A stretch of 64,000 nt of DNA from Candidatus Zhuqueibacterota bacterium. GTDB taxonomy: Bacteria > Zhuqueibacterota > Zhuqueibacteria > Oceanimicrobiales > Oceanimicrobiaceae. Below, in pieces: positions 27,914 to 36,808 of this stretch (position 1 is the stretch's first letter; every line of letters starts with the position of its first letter). The stretch covers positions 186,001 through 250,000 of the forward strand of contig JAJDAD010000092.1 in assembly GCA_029262055.1 (NCBI GenBank), in the 5' to 3' direction. The translations under genes were made by a program, and so were the position numbers. The notes under the pieces were generated by a model, which worked only from the letters and a program-made list of their open reading frames with translations, did not search any database and was not told where the DNA came from.

Positions 27914-28616
27914 ATACCTGGCCGGTTGTGGTGTTGCCGCCAGAAGGAAATGTGACGAACTGATTTCGGCAGGCAGGGTCATGGTCAACGGTACAGTCGA
28001 GACACGCCTGGGCAGCAGAGTGACCAGTGCAGACCGGGTGTACCTTAACAACACGTTGGTCGTTCCGGAAATAAAAGACCGGTACATTCTTTTGAATAAG
28101 CCCTGTGGTTTTGTGACAACCGCCGCCGATGAAAAACAACGCAAGACCGTGTTCGACCTTGTGAGTGTCAAAGGACGGCTGTTTCCTGTTGGGCGCCTCG
28201 ATCGTGACACCAGTGGTCTGCTGTTGTTGACCAATGATGGCGACCTGGCGCACCGGATCACACACCCACGGTACGAGATAAGGAAATGCTACGAGGTCAC
28301 TCTAGGCCGGGCCTTGACCGAAGATGGCCGGTTGGCGTTGCAAGCGGGCGTCGCGCTGGAAGAAGGCATTACATCGCCGTGCCGTATTTCATGGCCGAAT
28401 GAGCGGCACAAAGAAATACTGAGAATGACCATGCATCAGGGGTGGAACCGGCAAATACGCCGGATGTTTTCCGTTCTGGGTTACGAGGTAAAGCGTTTGC
28501 GCAGAGCGCAAATCGGGTCGCTCAGCTTGACGGGCCTGCCGTCGGGCAAATGGCGCGACCTGTCGAATGACGAAGTTGTTCATCTGAAGAAAGAAGTTTA
28601 TGGAAATCAAAGATAA
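27888..28616 (+). CDS. RsuA/RluB-family rRNA pseudouridine synthase
   Basis: A 242-residue enzyme that isomerises a uridine in rRNA. An N-terminal S4 RNA-binding domain (VRLNKYLAGCGVAARRKCDELI, VMVNG) precedes the catalytic domain with LLNKPCGFVTT, VGRLDRDTSGLLLLTNDG (catalytic Asp in RLDRDTSG) and the terminal RQIRRMF with QIGSLSL. Position after scpAB and before cmk-rpsA is typical of RluB-type genes, but RsuA, RluE and RluF are close relatives, so the target nucleotide is not assigned. Confidence 0.93.
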   Translation: MTETVRLNKYLAGCGVAARRKCDELISAGRVMVNGTVETRLGSRVTSADRVYLNNTLVVPEIKDRYILLNKPCGFVTTAADEKQRKTVFDLVSVKGRLFPVGRLDRDTSGLLLLTNDGDLAHRITHPRYEIRKCYEVTLGRALTEDGRLALQAGVALEEGITSPCRISWPNERHKEILRMTMHQGWNRQIRRMFSVLGYEVKRLRRAQIGSLSLTGLPSGKWRDLSNDEVVHLKKEVYGNQR

Positions 28617-30309
28617 GCGTGTGATGATCTTGGGCGGCTGGGGCCTGGTTGGTATGGCCATTTGCCGCCAGATGCTTGACGAAGGTCCCAGGGAGTTAAT
28701 CATTCTCTCGTTGCACGAACAAGATGCGCGTGACGCTTGCGCTGAACTTAAGAGGACGCACAAAACCGATACCCTGCTCACCCCGTTCTGGGGGAATGTT
28801 TTTGTTCGTGATTCAATGCAGAGTCTGAGCCGCGTAGAAATCCTTGAAAACGAGCAATATCGCAATTGGCTGATAGAGGATACCCTGGAACCCCTGAGTG
28901 AATCACTTCTTGCCGGTTCGCATCTCTTTCAGACAATTGACCGGTTCAAGCCTGACATCGTTGTTGATTGCATAAACTCGGCCACTGCGGTTGCCTACCA
29001 GGATGTTTTTACCGGCTATTATAACCTCAAGTCCGAATTGAAAAAATCCAAACACGACGAAAGCTGCAGCACCGGGCTGGTATCCGAGGTCGAGAAGTTG
29101 CTCTGCACATTGTACATCCCACAGCTCATCCGGCACGTTCAGATTCTGTATGAAGCCATGCGGCGCTCGAAAACCAGATTTTATGTTAAGATCGGAACCA
29201 GCGGCACAGGCGGAATGGGACTGAATATTCCGTATACACACTCGGAGGAAAAGCCATCGCGGCAATTGCTTAGCAAGTCGACGGTGGCAGGTGCGCATAG
29301 CCTGCTCCTGTTCCTCATGGCCCGCACTCCGGATGCGCCGATTACCAAAGAGATTAAACCGACAGCAGCTATTGCCTGGAAAAAAATTGCCCACGGCCCG
29401 ATCCGCAAAGGCGGTAAGACTGTCGGGCTGTATGACTGCCCGCCTGAAAATGCCTTCAAGCTTAAGGGTACCATTGATATCAGGCAGAACGGGACTCCGG
29501 TAAAGCTCGGAGACCAGGTCCTTGAATCCGTTTATGTCGACACCGGAGAGAACGGCATTTTTTCTTACGGTGAGTTTTCGGCGATTTCCTCTTCCGGGCA
29601 GATGGAGCTCGTGACCCCGGAGGAGATTGCCAAGAATGTGGTTTATGAAATAAAAGGCGGCAATACCGGGCACGATATCATAAACGCGTTGGACAATGCC
29701 ACCATGGGACCGACTTACCGCGCCGGCCTCATGCGTCAGGCCGCTCTGTCAAAGATGGAAAGGTTGATGCAGGAGCATGAGTGTGACAGCGTCGCTTTTG
29801 AGTTGCTGGGCCCACCGCGCCTGAGCAAACTGTTGTTCGAGGCACATCTGCTCAAGAGAGTCTGCGGCAGCATGCCGAATGTTCTGGAGGTTTCCGCCGA
29901 CCAATTGTCAAAGCGGGTCGAGGCTCTCGTCGGCACAGACGCGCAGTTGCGTGCGTCCGTGCTCTCAATCGGTATACCGATCCTGTTGCGCGACGGTGTC
30001 CGGCTGCTGCGTGGGCCAAACATGAAAATTCCGCCTTTTCGTGGTGAATATGAGTTTGAAGTTAACGCGGAAGCGGTGGACAATTGGGCGAAGGACGGAT
30101 GGGTTGACTTACGACAAAAGAACATGGAGGCCTGGCAGGAGCGAATCAAGCTCATCAGGTCAGAAATTCAAGAGATTCCTGAACATGATACGAGTTCCCG
30201 CTACGACCGGGACAGGTATTATTGGTTGGACGATGACGAGCTCAATATCGGGAAGATCGTAGGCTGGCTCTTTGCTAACGAAGAGCACGGCTTGCGCATG
30301 AAAGCCTAA
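28600..30309 (+). CDS. Large NAD(P)-binding Rossmann-fold protein of unknown function
   Basis: A 569-residue protein. The N-terminus has VMILGGWGLVGMAICRQML, a GxxGxxG nucleotide-binding motif of the SDR or epimerase kind, then IVVDCINSATAVAYQ and RFYVKIGTSGTGGMGLNIPYTH, which fits the middle part of an extended SDR with substrate-binding inserts. The catalytic YxxxK is not obvious. The second half (about 350-560) contains no domain I recognise. It overlaps the pseudouridine synthase by 17 bases and ends four bases before cmk, so it is embedded in a core operon. A dehydrogenase or epimerase role is plausible but not shown. Confidence 0.75.
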   Translation: MEIKDKRVMILGGWGLVGMAICRQMLDEGPRELIILSLHEQDARDACAELKRTHKTDTLLTPFWGNVFVRDSMQSLSRVEILENEQYRNWLIEDTLEPLSESLLAGSHLFQTIDRFKPDIVVDCINSATAVAYQDVFTGYYNLKSELKKSKHDESCSTGLVSEVEKLLCTLYIPQLIRHVQILYEAMRRSKTRFYVKIGTSGTGGMGLNIPYTHSEEKPSRQLLSKSTVAGAHSLLLFLMARTPDAPITKEIKPTAAIAWKKIAHGPIRKGGKTVGLYDCPPENAFKLKGTIDIRQNGTPVKLGDQVLESVYVDTGENGIFSYGEFSAISSSGQMELVTPEEIAKNVVYEIKGGNTGHDIINALDNATMGPTYRAGLMRQAALSKMERLMQEHECDSVAFELLGPPRLSKLLFEAHLLKRVCGSMPNVLEVSADQLSKRVEALVGTDAQLRASVLSIGIPILLRDGVRLLRGPNMKIPPFRGEYEFEVNAEAVDNWAKDGWVDLRQKNMEAWQERIKLIRSEIQEIPEHDTSSRYDRDRYYWLDDDELNIGKIVGWLFANEEHGLRMKA

Positions 30310-30312
30310 GAG

Positions 30313-31011
30313 ATGGATTTGCACGATAATTTTGTCATAGCTATCGACGGCCCTGCCGGTTCGGGAAAAAGTACTGTCGCCAAAATGGTTGCGGCTCGGC
30401 TTGGCGCTCTTTATCTTGATTCGGGCGCTCTTTATCGTGCGGTCACGCTGCTGGTTTTGCGACACAAGCTTGCGCCTGGTCGGGATACGGATCCAATCGT
30501 CGAGCTTCTTAAATCGAGCACGATTGAATTGAACAACTCCGACAAAGGAACGTTCATCTTTCTTGATGGCGAAGACGTTACTTCCGAAATTCGTTCACAG
30601 GAAGTGACGGCACTTGTATCGGAGGTCTCCGAAAACCTGGCAATTCGCGAAGTCGTAACCGGACGCCTGCACGATCTGGCACAATTTCGATCGGTCGTCA
30701 TGGATGGCCGTGACATCGGAACCGTGGTTTTTCCCGCCGCGGATCTGAAGATTTTTCTGACGGCCTCCCTGGCGGAGCGTGCCCGCCGCCGTCACCTGGA
30801 ATTACAGCAATGCGGGACTGTTATCGAGTTCACCGCACTGCAGGAAGAAATTTCAAGGCGAGATAAATATGATTCTGAACGCAAGGTTGCACCCTTGAAA
30901 AGAGCCGAAGATGCTATTCTACTGGACACTTCCAATCTGAATAGTATTCAGGTTTCCGACAGAATCGTTGATATATTTGCAAAGCTTAGTATGGATTTGA
31001 CCACTAATTAA
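30313..31011 (+). CDS. cmk: Cytidylate kinase
   Basis: A 232-residue P-loop kinase that phosphorylates CMP and dCMP. It has VIAIDGPAGSGKSTVAK (Walker A), YLDSGALYRAVT (substrate recognition), RSVVMDGRDIGTVVFP and the lid region SLAERARRRH, ending with RRDKYDSERKVAPLKRAEDAI. Order cmk-rpsA is widely conserved. The start is close behind the Rossmann protein. Confidence 0.96.
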   Translation: MDLHDNFVIAIDGPAGSGKSTVAKMVAARLGALYLDSGALYRAVTLLVLRHKLAPGRDTDPIVELLKSSTIELNNSDKGTFIFLDGEDVTSEIRSQEVTALVSEVSENLAIREVVTGRLHDLAQFRSVVMDGRDIGTVVFPAADLKIFLTASLAERARRRHLELQQCGTVIEFTALQEEISRRDKYDSERKVAPLKRAEDAILLDTSNLNSIQVSDRIVDIFAKLSMDLTTN

Positions 31012-31033
31012 CACTCAAAGGAGGTAATTTTCT

Positions 31034-33154
31034 ATGTCTGAGAACATGGATGAAATCAAAGGAAGCGCTAGCGCTTCAGATGAATCGAAAGGAGGTGATA
31101 AGATTATAACAAGCGATGTGACCTCTAACGGCGATTCCGCACCCGTGCAGTCCACGGCTCCCAAATGGGAAGAAAAGACCATATCCATCGACGATTTGGA
31201 AGATGAGGAAGAATATTCCGAATCGGAGTACAGCGAGTTGTTGGGTCTCTATGAGGAAACTCTGACCGACTTTGTTGAAGGGGAACTGGTTGTTGGAAAA
31301 ATTTTGGCTGTCAATGACAAAGATGTGGCTGTTGATATCGGTTTCAAGTCCGAAGGCGTTATCCCTATCGATGAGTTCGGTAGACCTGAGTCGATCAATG
31401 TTGGCGACGATATCGAGGTTTTCCTGGATAATGTGGAAGACAGCGACGGACAGTTGGTTCTGTCAAAACGTAAAGCTGACTTTATGCGGACCTGGGGTCG
31501 GGTCATCGACTCCTACAATCAGGATGAGACCCTTACCGGCGTTTGCAGCCGTCGTATAAAGGGTGGTATGGTTGTGGATTTACAGGGCGTTGATGCGTTC
31601 CTGCCGGGTTCACAAATAGATGTTCGGCCAGTGCGCGATTTCGATGCGTTGATCGGACAAGAGATGGAATTCAAAATCGTCAAGGTCAATGAGGTACGCA
31701 AGAATATCGTGGTTTCACACCGGGTTCTGATAGAAGAGGGCATGCGGGATCAGCGTGAAAAGATTCTCAGCAACCTGGAAAAAGGCCAGATTCTCGAAGG
31801 CATTGTCAAGAACATTACCGACTTTGGTGTGTTCATCGACCTCGGTGGCGTCGACGGTTTATTACACATAAACGATTTGTCCTGGGGTCGGGTCAACCAT
31901 CCCTCGGAGGTCGTTTCACTGGATGAGAAGATCAAGATTCAGATTCTGGATTTTAACGATGAGAAGAATAGAATCTCGCTTGGCCTGAAACAACTGCTGC
32001 CGCATCCTTGGGACAACGTCAAGGACAAATATACAGAAGGCGACGTGATCAAGGGCAAGGTCGTCAATATTTCGGACTACGGCTCCTTTATCGAGTTGGA
32101 AAAGGGAGTAGAAGGTTTGATCCATATCTCCGAAATGTCCTGGACCCAACACATTAAGCACCCGTCAAAGATTCTTTCTCTCGGCGAGATAATCGAGACC
32201 AAGGTTCTTAATATCGATCACGAGGGGCGCAAGATTTCTCTGGGTCTCAAGCAACTGGAGCCCGATCCCTGGGAAGGCATTGAAGCAAAATACCCGGTGG
32301 GCACGAGCCAAAGCGGCACCGTGCGCAATCTTACTAATTTTGGCGCTTTCGTCGAATTGGAAGAGGGTGTGGATGGTCTGATCCACATCTCGGACTTGTC
32401 GTGGACCAAGAAGATTCGGCACCCAGGAGAGGTTCTGAAAAAGGGCGATGAAGTCAATGTCGCGGTTCTGAACATCGATCCGGGCAACCGCCGGATTTCG
32501 CTTGGGTACAAGCAAATCATGGATAATCCCTGGGACACGTTCGAATCACAATATGGCGTAGACGCCAAAACCAAGGGTAAAGTTGTTCGCATGATCGAAA
32601 AAGGTGTGATCATCGAACTTCCGGAAGAGGTGGATGGCTTTGTGCCGATGTCCCAATTGGCAAAGGAAGGCATGCGTAAGCCGTCTGATGGTTACCAGGT
32701 TGGCGACGAGCTCGATCTTGTGGTCATTGAGTTCAACAAGGAGAACAAGAAGATCATCCTTTCGGAAAAGCGGGCCGTCGGTGCGAAGGCTGACGCCACT
32801 CCGGCCGACGAAGAGGCGATCGCGGCCTTTGAAGAAGAGGTCGGTACCTCGGCGAAGAAACAAAAGCCTGCTAAGAAACCTGCGGCAAAAGCGGAAAAGG
32901 CAGAAGCCACGGGCACTGCTCAGGAGGCCGTCGATGAACCTGCCGGCGACTCTGCGGAGGGTGAAGCAGCCCCGGAAGCCGCACAGGATCAGGAGGCTGC
33001 CGCAGCCGCAGCCCCAGCCGAAGCCGAAGCAGTAGAGGCAGAGCCGGCAGAAGCGGCAGAAGCGGAAGCAGCGCAGACGGATGATTCGGAAGATAAGTCT
33101 GATGACACCGCCGCTGACGCAGAAAGCAAGGCAAAGGACGAAGACAAGGCCTAG
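31034..33154 (+). CDS. rpsA: 30S ribosomal protein S1
   Basis: RNA-binding ribosomal protein of 706 residues that helps mRNA loading on the 30S subunit. Six S1 repeats are visible, at about residues 78-145, 160-235, 245-320, 330-407, 417-493 and 503-580, with typical FGVFIDLGGVDGLLHI, YGSFIELEKGVEGLIHIS and FGAFVELEEGVDGLIHIS cores. An acidic, Ala/Glu-rich, low-complexity tail of about 100 residues follows, with an initial Lys-rich part. AAAGGAGG at 31017-31024 is an excellent ribosome binding site nine bases before the ATG. A second, even fuller Shine-Dalgarno match (AAAGGAGGTGA) lies inside the gene at 31088-31098. Confidence 0.97.
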   Translation: MSENMDEIKGSASASDESKGGDKIITSDVTSNGDSAPVQSTAPKWEEKTISIDDLEDEEEYSESEYSELLGLYEETLTDFVEGELVVGKILAVNDKDVAVDIGFKSEGVIPIDEFGRPESINVGDDIEVFLDNVEDSDGQLVLSKRKADFMRTWGRVIDSYNQDETLTGVCSRRIKGGMVVDLQGVDAFLPGSQIDVRPVRDFDALIGQEMEFKIVKVNEVRKNIVVSHRVLIEEGMRDQREKILSNLEKGQILEGIVKNITDFGVFIDLGGVDGLLHINDLSWGRVNHPSEVVSLDEKIKIQILDFNDEKNRISLGLKQLLPHPWDNVKDKYTEGDVIKGKVVNISDYGSFIELEKGVEGLIHISEMSWTQHIKHPSKILSLGEIIETKVLNIDHEGRKISLGLKQLEPDPWEGIEAKYPVGTSQSGTVRNLTNFGAFVELEEGVDGLIHISDLSWTKKIRHPGEVLKKGDEVNVAVLNIDPGNRRISLGYKQIMDNPWDTFESQYGVDAKTKGKVVRMIEKGVIIELPEEVDGFVPMSQLAKEGMRKPSDGYQVGDELDLVVIEFNKENKKIILSEKRAVGAKADATPADEEAIAAFEEEVGTSAKKQKPAKKPAAKAEKAEATGTAQEAVDEPAGDSAEGEAAPEAAQDQEAAAAAAPAEAEAVEAEPAEAAEAEAAQTDDSEDKSDDTAADAESKAKDEDKA

Positions 33155-33221
33155 GGCTGCGCTGGAATGGCCTCATAGAAACAAGACGCTGACACAGTTC
33201 ACTTAAAACTGAGGGAAAACA

Positions 33222-33551
33222 ATGTGGGCACTTAAATGGTTTTTGGCTGTAATTATGATCTTGGTCATCCTGGGTTTTGCTCTGCAAAACAGCAGCCAGA
33301 CCGTCGACGTTGTCTTTTTGTCCAGTGCGTGGCAGGCTCAAAGTGTCCAACTTTGGCTTGTGATTTATGCGTCATTTGGACTCGGCGTCTTGTTTTGGCT
33401 GGCCGTCTCGATTTTTCAGGTACTGGAATTAAAGACGACTATCCGAAAGCTCAAGAAAGAAAGTCGGGGAGTCCAGAGTGAGCTTGAGAGCCTGCGGAAT
33501 CTCTCCATCGGAGAAGATGACGCCGGATATCAATTGAAAGAAGAAGCCTAA
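33222..33551 (+). CDS. LapA domain (DUF1049) membrane protein
   Basis: A 109-residue inner-membrane protein with two hydrophobic helices (about residues 3-20 and 42-65), a QNSSQTVDVVFL segment between them as is usual for LapA, and a coiled-coil cytoplasmic tail (ELKTTIRKLKKESRGVQSELESL). In E. coli LapA partners LapB in controlling LpxC and lipopolysaccharide supply. It lies six bases before a LapB-like gene, which supports the call. Confidence 0.85.
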   Translation: MWALKWFLAVIMILVILGFALQNSSQTVDVVFLSSAWQAQSVQLWLVIYASFGLGVLFWLAVSIFQVLELKTTIRKLKKESRGVQSELESLRNLSIGEDDAGYQLKEEA

Positions 33552-33557
33552 TCCAAG

Positions 33558-34664
33558 ATGGAAGCCACTGTTGTTCTACTGTTCGTAATTCTGAGCGCCG
33601 CAATTGCGGTGGTTGCTATTTTGCTCTCCAGAAGAAACACTGGTGACACCGGAGATGAAGCGACCTCCCACTATACGGACGGGCTGAACCACCTGCTTGC
33701 GGGCCGCAAGAGCGAAGCTCTGGAAAAGTTCAGAGCCACCGTCAAACAGGATAGCACCAACGTCGATGCCTACATCAAGGTCGGCGATGTCTTGCGCGAA
33801 CTGGGTCAACCGGAGCGAGCGATCACGGTACATAAGCACCTCACCGTTCGCACCGGCCTGAGCCCGAAGCAGAGACAGCAGATTCTGCAGTGCCTGGCTA
33901 CCGATTATCAGGTGGCAAAGCAATTCGATAACGCTTTGAGTGTCCTTGACCAGGTGCTGCATGACGACCGTGCAGCGGACTGGGCCAGAGAGATGAAACT
34001 GGGCATCCTGGAGGCGCAGGAGGAGTGGGAACTGGCATTCCAGGTGTGTACTGAACTTGGCCGGCGCAACGGCCGTCCCCGCAAGGCCAGGCTTGCACTG
34101 TACAAAGTACATGAAGGAATCAAGTGCCAGTCTGCGGAGCAGGTAAAGGACGCCAGGCTTCGGTTCCGCGAGTCCATCAAGATCGACCCGGAGGGTCCGC
34201 CCGGTTATATCTACCTGGCCGATTCCTACAAATCTGAAGGCAGCACCGGCGAAGCGCTCAAGACTCTGAAGGAATTTGTCAAGAAGGTGCCCGACCAGTC
34301 TTTCCTCGCGCTGGATAGAATCAAGCACCTGATGTATGAGGGTGGCATCTACAGTGAGATTTCAGGTTTCTATGAGCAGCTTCTCAGGCAACATCCGGAA
34401 AATCTGTCTCTCCGGCTGGCATTGGCTGAGAACTACGAAAAGAAGGGCGACTATCAGCGCGCCATCGATGGTTGCCAGGAGGTCTTACAGAAGGACCCCG
34501 GAAACAAAGAGGCCCGGAAGGCCTTGATTCGTCTCTATCACAATGCCGGAGATGATGATGAGGCTCTGCGAATTGCCCTTGAGTTGATCGATGAGTCCGT
34601 TCGGGAAAAGGAAAAAATGGAGTTTGACCTGCAAGCCTACTGGGAAACAACGCAACAAGGTTAA
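33558..34664 (+). CDS. LapB-like TPR protein lacking the rubredoxin domain
   Basis: A 368-residue protein with an N-terminal membrane helix (VVLLFVILSAAIAVVAILL) and TPR repeats covering about residues 35-350, including YTDGLNHLLAGRKSEALEKF, the usual first LapB repeat. E. coli LapB ends in a rubredoxin-like four-Cys zinc or iron site; this one ends YWETTQQG and contains no CxxC pair. Pairing with LapA directly upstream supports a role in lipopolysaccharide biosynthesis control, but the missing metal domain means its mechanism may differ. Confidence 0.8.
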   Translation: MEATVVLLFVILSAAIAVVAILLSRRNTGDTGDEATSHYTDGLNHLLAGRKSEALEKFRATVKQDSTNVDAYIKVGDVLRELGQPERAITVHKHLTVRTGLSPKQRQQILQCLATDYQVAKQFDNALSVLDQVLHDDRAADWAREMKLGILEAQEEWELAFQVCTELGRRNGRPRKARLALYKVHEGIKCQSAEQVKDARLRFRESIKIDPEGPPGYIYLADSYKSEGSTGEALKTLKEFVKKVPDQSFLALDRIKHLMYEGGIYSEISGFYEQLLRQHPENLSLRLALAENYEKKGDYQRAIDGCQEVLQKDPGNKEARKALIRLYHNAGDDDEALRIALELIDESVREKEKMEFDLQAYWETTQQG

Positions 34665-34680
34665 GCCTGAATCTGACCAG

Positions 34681-34702
34681 GCGTTAGGCGCTCCGCCTAC
34701 GC
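34681..34702 (+). repeat. Intergenic stem-loop
   Basis: TAGGCG (34685-34690) pairs with CGCCTA (34694-34699) over a CTC loop, and three more pairs form across a one-base bulge (34681-34683 with 34700-34702). No T tract follows, so it is not a classical terminator. It lies 17 bases after the LapB-like gene. Confidence 0.4.
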
Positions 34703-34762
34703 GCTACGCAAGTCAACTCGTATACCCTTTTCGTGAGTGGTGCGATTTGGCTTTTTCATTAT

Positions 34763-35557
34763 ATGAGTAAATTTACTTTCACAATTGCTTTTCTGCTGAT
34801 TTCGTTCGGCACACTGTTTTGCCAAAACACGGCATTTGATCTGGAAAAGATCCTGCGGAATGGCTCCCCGGAACACTTTAAGCGGAAAGTCCAGGATTAC
34901 GTACGCTTGCATCCGGGCACGCCGGAGGCGCTTTATTTACAGGCAATGGCGTCCCAGGATGGGCGGGAATCTATAGAGCTTTATACTCGGATCATCAAAG
35001 AGTTTCCCGAGTCTCAGCTTGCCGAAAAGGCCATGTATCGTAACGCTCACTACTATTTTTCCCGTGGCCTGTACGTGGCAGCCCGGCGCGAATTTTTGAA
35101 GCTGATAGAAAAACACCCGAACTCGCAACTGGCCACTGACGCACTGTATTTTTCGGCCGCGTGTCTTTGTGCGTCGCGAAAGCTGGATGCGTGCAAGAAT
35201 GAGCTGGAGAATTTCGTTAAGAGATATCGTAAGTCGGACCTGACCCGGTTGGCGCGCGAGGATTTGCGCGAACTGTCCACGGATTCAACGGTGCCGGCAA
35301 GTAGAAGTTCAGGCTCCCCGACAACAGGAAAGTACACTCTGCAAGTCGGCGCTTTCCAGGTCGCAAACAACGCTCTGAACCTGAGGGATTACTTCTCCAG
35401 GATGGGACTTCAGGCAGAGATCCGAGAAAAGAAAACCCCGAACAGCAAGATGTATCTCGTTTGGGTGGGCTCGTTCGAGAGCGAGGCGTCGGCGCGGTTG
35501 GCCGGTGACAATCTCAAGCGCGACCACGGCAAACCCTACCGTATCGTATCACGCTAA
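34763..35557 (+). CDS. Exported TPR and SPOR-domain protein
   Basis: A 264-residue protein. The start ATG 34763 gives a clean signal peptide (KFTFTIAFLLISFGTLFCQ); GTG-type starts further upstream add nothing conserved. TPR-like repeats of the BamD/YbgF kind span about residues 25-165 (EKILRNGSPEHF, KEFPESQLAEKAMY, EKHPNSQLATDALY). A Ser-rich linker leads to a C-terminal SPOR domain (YTLQVGAFQVANNALNL...YLVWVGSFESEASA), which binds denuded peptidoglycan at division sites. It probably works in the periplasm in envelope assembly or cell division. Confidence 0.87.
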   Translation: MSKFTFTIAFLLISFGTLFCQNTAFDLEKILRNGSPEHFKRKVQDYVRLHPGTPEALYLQAMASQDGRESIELYTRIIKEFPESQLAEKAMYRNAHYYFSRGLYVAARREFLKLIEKHPNSQLATDALYFSAACLCASRKLDACKNELENFVKRYRKSDLTRLAREDLRELSTDSTVPASRSSGSPTTGKYTLQVGAFQVANNALNLRDYFSRMGLQAEIREKKTPNSKMYLVWVGSFESEASARLAGDNLKRDHGKPYRIVSR

Positions 35558-35575
35558 GCCTGGAAAAGAGCAGCC

Positions 35576-36808
35576 ATGCTGACACCTGTGCAAGAAGCGA
35601 TTGAGATTTCCCTGAGCCAGGCACCACCTGCGAAAGAGAGTGAAGAAGTGGCGCTGCCGCAGGCCGGTGGGCGCGTGCTCGCTGAAGACGTATTCTCTGA
35701 CCTCGATATGCCTCCGTTTGACAAGTCGGCGATGGATGGTTACGCGTTGCGGGCGGATGATCTCGACTCATCTCGGGCAGTGCTCGACGTTGTCGCTACA
35801 ATCCCGGCCGGCAGCTATCCCGACATCTCAATTGCAAGCGGACAGGCAGCGAAGATCATGACGGGTGCACCTGTGCCCGCCGGTGCTGACAGCGTTCAGA
35901 TGGTTGAGAAGACCGCAGCGCTGCCCGGAGACAAAGTAAGGATCGATGAGCCGGTTCCGCCTGGAAAGCACATTGCCAGGCAGGGAGAGGTTTTGCGCAG
36001 CGGTGAAAAAGCGCTCGACCGGGGAACCTACATCACCTCCGCGGTCATTGGGTTGCTTGCTACGGTCGGCAAAGACCGGGTGCGTGTCTTTCGGGCGCCC
36101 ACCGTCAGCATCTTGGTAACTGGCGATGAACTGGTCGAAGTACATGAAAAGCCCGCATTGGGCCAGATTAGAAACAGCAACGGACATGCGCTCCGCAATC
36201 AGGTTGCAGGGTTGGGAGCCACTCCCAAAATGCTTGGGGTTGTCACTGACACGGTTGAGGATTTGCGCAGCAAGATTCGGGAGGGCCTCGAGGGTGACGT
36301 CCTCTTGATTACCGGCGGTGTTTCCATGGGCGAATTCGACTTCGTTGAAGCTGTTCTCGATGAGCTGGGAGTCAGGTTTTTTTTTACAAAAGTAAATATC
36401 AAACCCGGCAAACCCACGGTCTTCGGTAAGAGCGAAAAGACGCTGGTGTTTGGCCTGCCTGGAAATCCTGTTTCGACCAGCACCGTTTTCGAGGTAATGG
36501 TAAGGCCGGTTTTGCGCAAGATGATGGGACTCGGCACTTTGCATAATCCGGTCGTGCAAGGCATCCTGCAAGCTGATTTTGTAAGTAAAACGAACCGCGA
36601 AAGCTATCAACCGGCCCTGACTTCCTTCGACGGTCAGTGCTTCCGCACGAGGCCGGTTTCCTCGCGTGGGTCTGCGGATGTGCAGGCCTTCGCACAGAGC
36701 AATTCCCTCCTGGTTGCGCCACCGGACGTTTACGAATTGGCCGCCGGACAGTCCGTTAGCGTGATGCTCGAGCCCTCATTCTGGCAGGGGGGGCACTCCG
36801 TCTTGTGA
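35576..36808 (+). CDS. moeA: Molybdopterin molybdenumtransferase
   Basis: A 410-residue enzyme inserting molybdate into adenylylated molybdopterin. Motifs are AGGRVLAEDV, MPPFDKSAMDGYAL, GQAAKIMTGAPVPAGADSVQMVE, PPGKHIARQGE, LVTGDELVEV, GQIRNSNGHAL, ITGGVSMGEFDFVE, INIKPGKP-like KVNIKPGKPTVFG and GLPGNPVSTSTVFE. Full length. No other molybdenum cofactor genes are in the window. The amidase start overlaps its last four bases (GTGA). Confidence 0.96.
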   Translation: MLTPVQEAIEISLSQAPPAKESEEVALPQAGGRVLAEDVFSDLDMPPFDKSAMDGYALRADDLDSSRAVLDVVATIPAGSYPDISIASGQAAKIMTGAPVPAGADSVQMVEKTAALPGDKVRIDEPVPPGKHIARQGEVLRSGEKALDRGTYITSAVIGLLATVGKDRVRVFRAPTVSILVTGDELVEVHEKPALGQIRNSNGHALRNQVAGLGATPKMLGVVTDTVEDLRSKIREGLEGDVLLITGGVSMGEFDFVEAVLDELGVRFFFTKVNIKPGKPTVFGKSEKTLVFGLPGNPVSTSTVFEVMVRPVLRKMMGLGTLHNPVVQGILQADFVSKTNRESYQPALTSFDGQCFRTRPVSSRGSADVQAFAQSNSLLVAPPDVYELAAGQSVSVMLEPSFWQGGHSVL

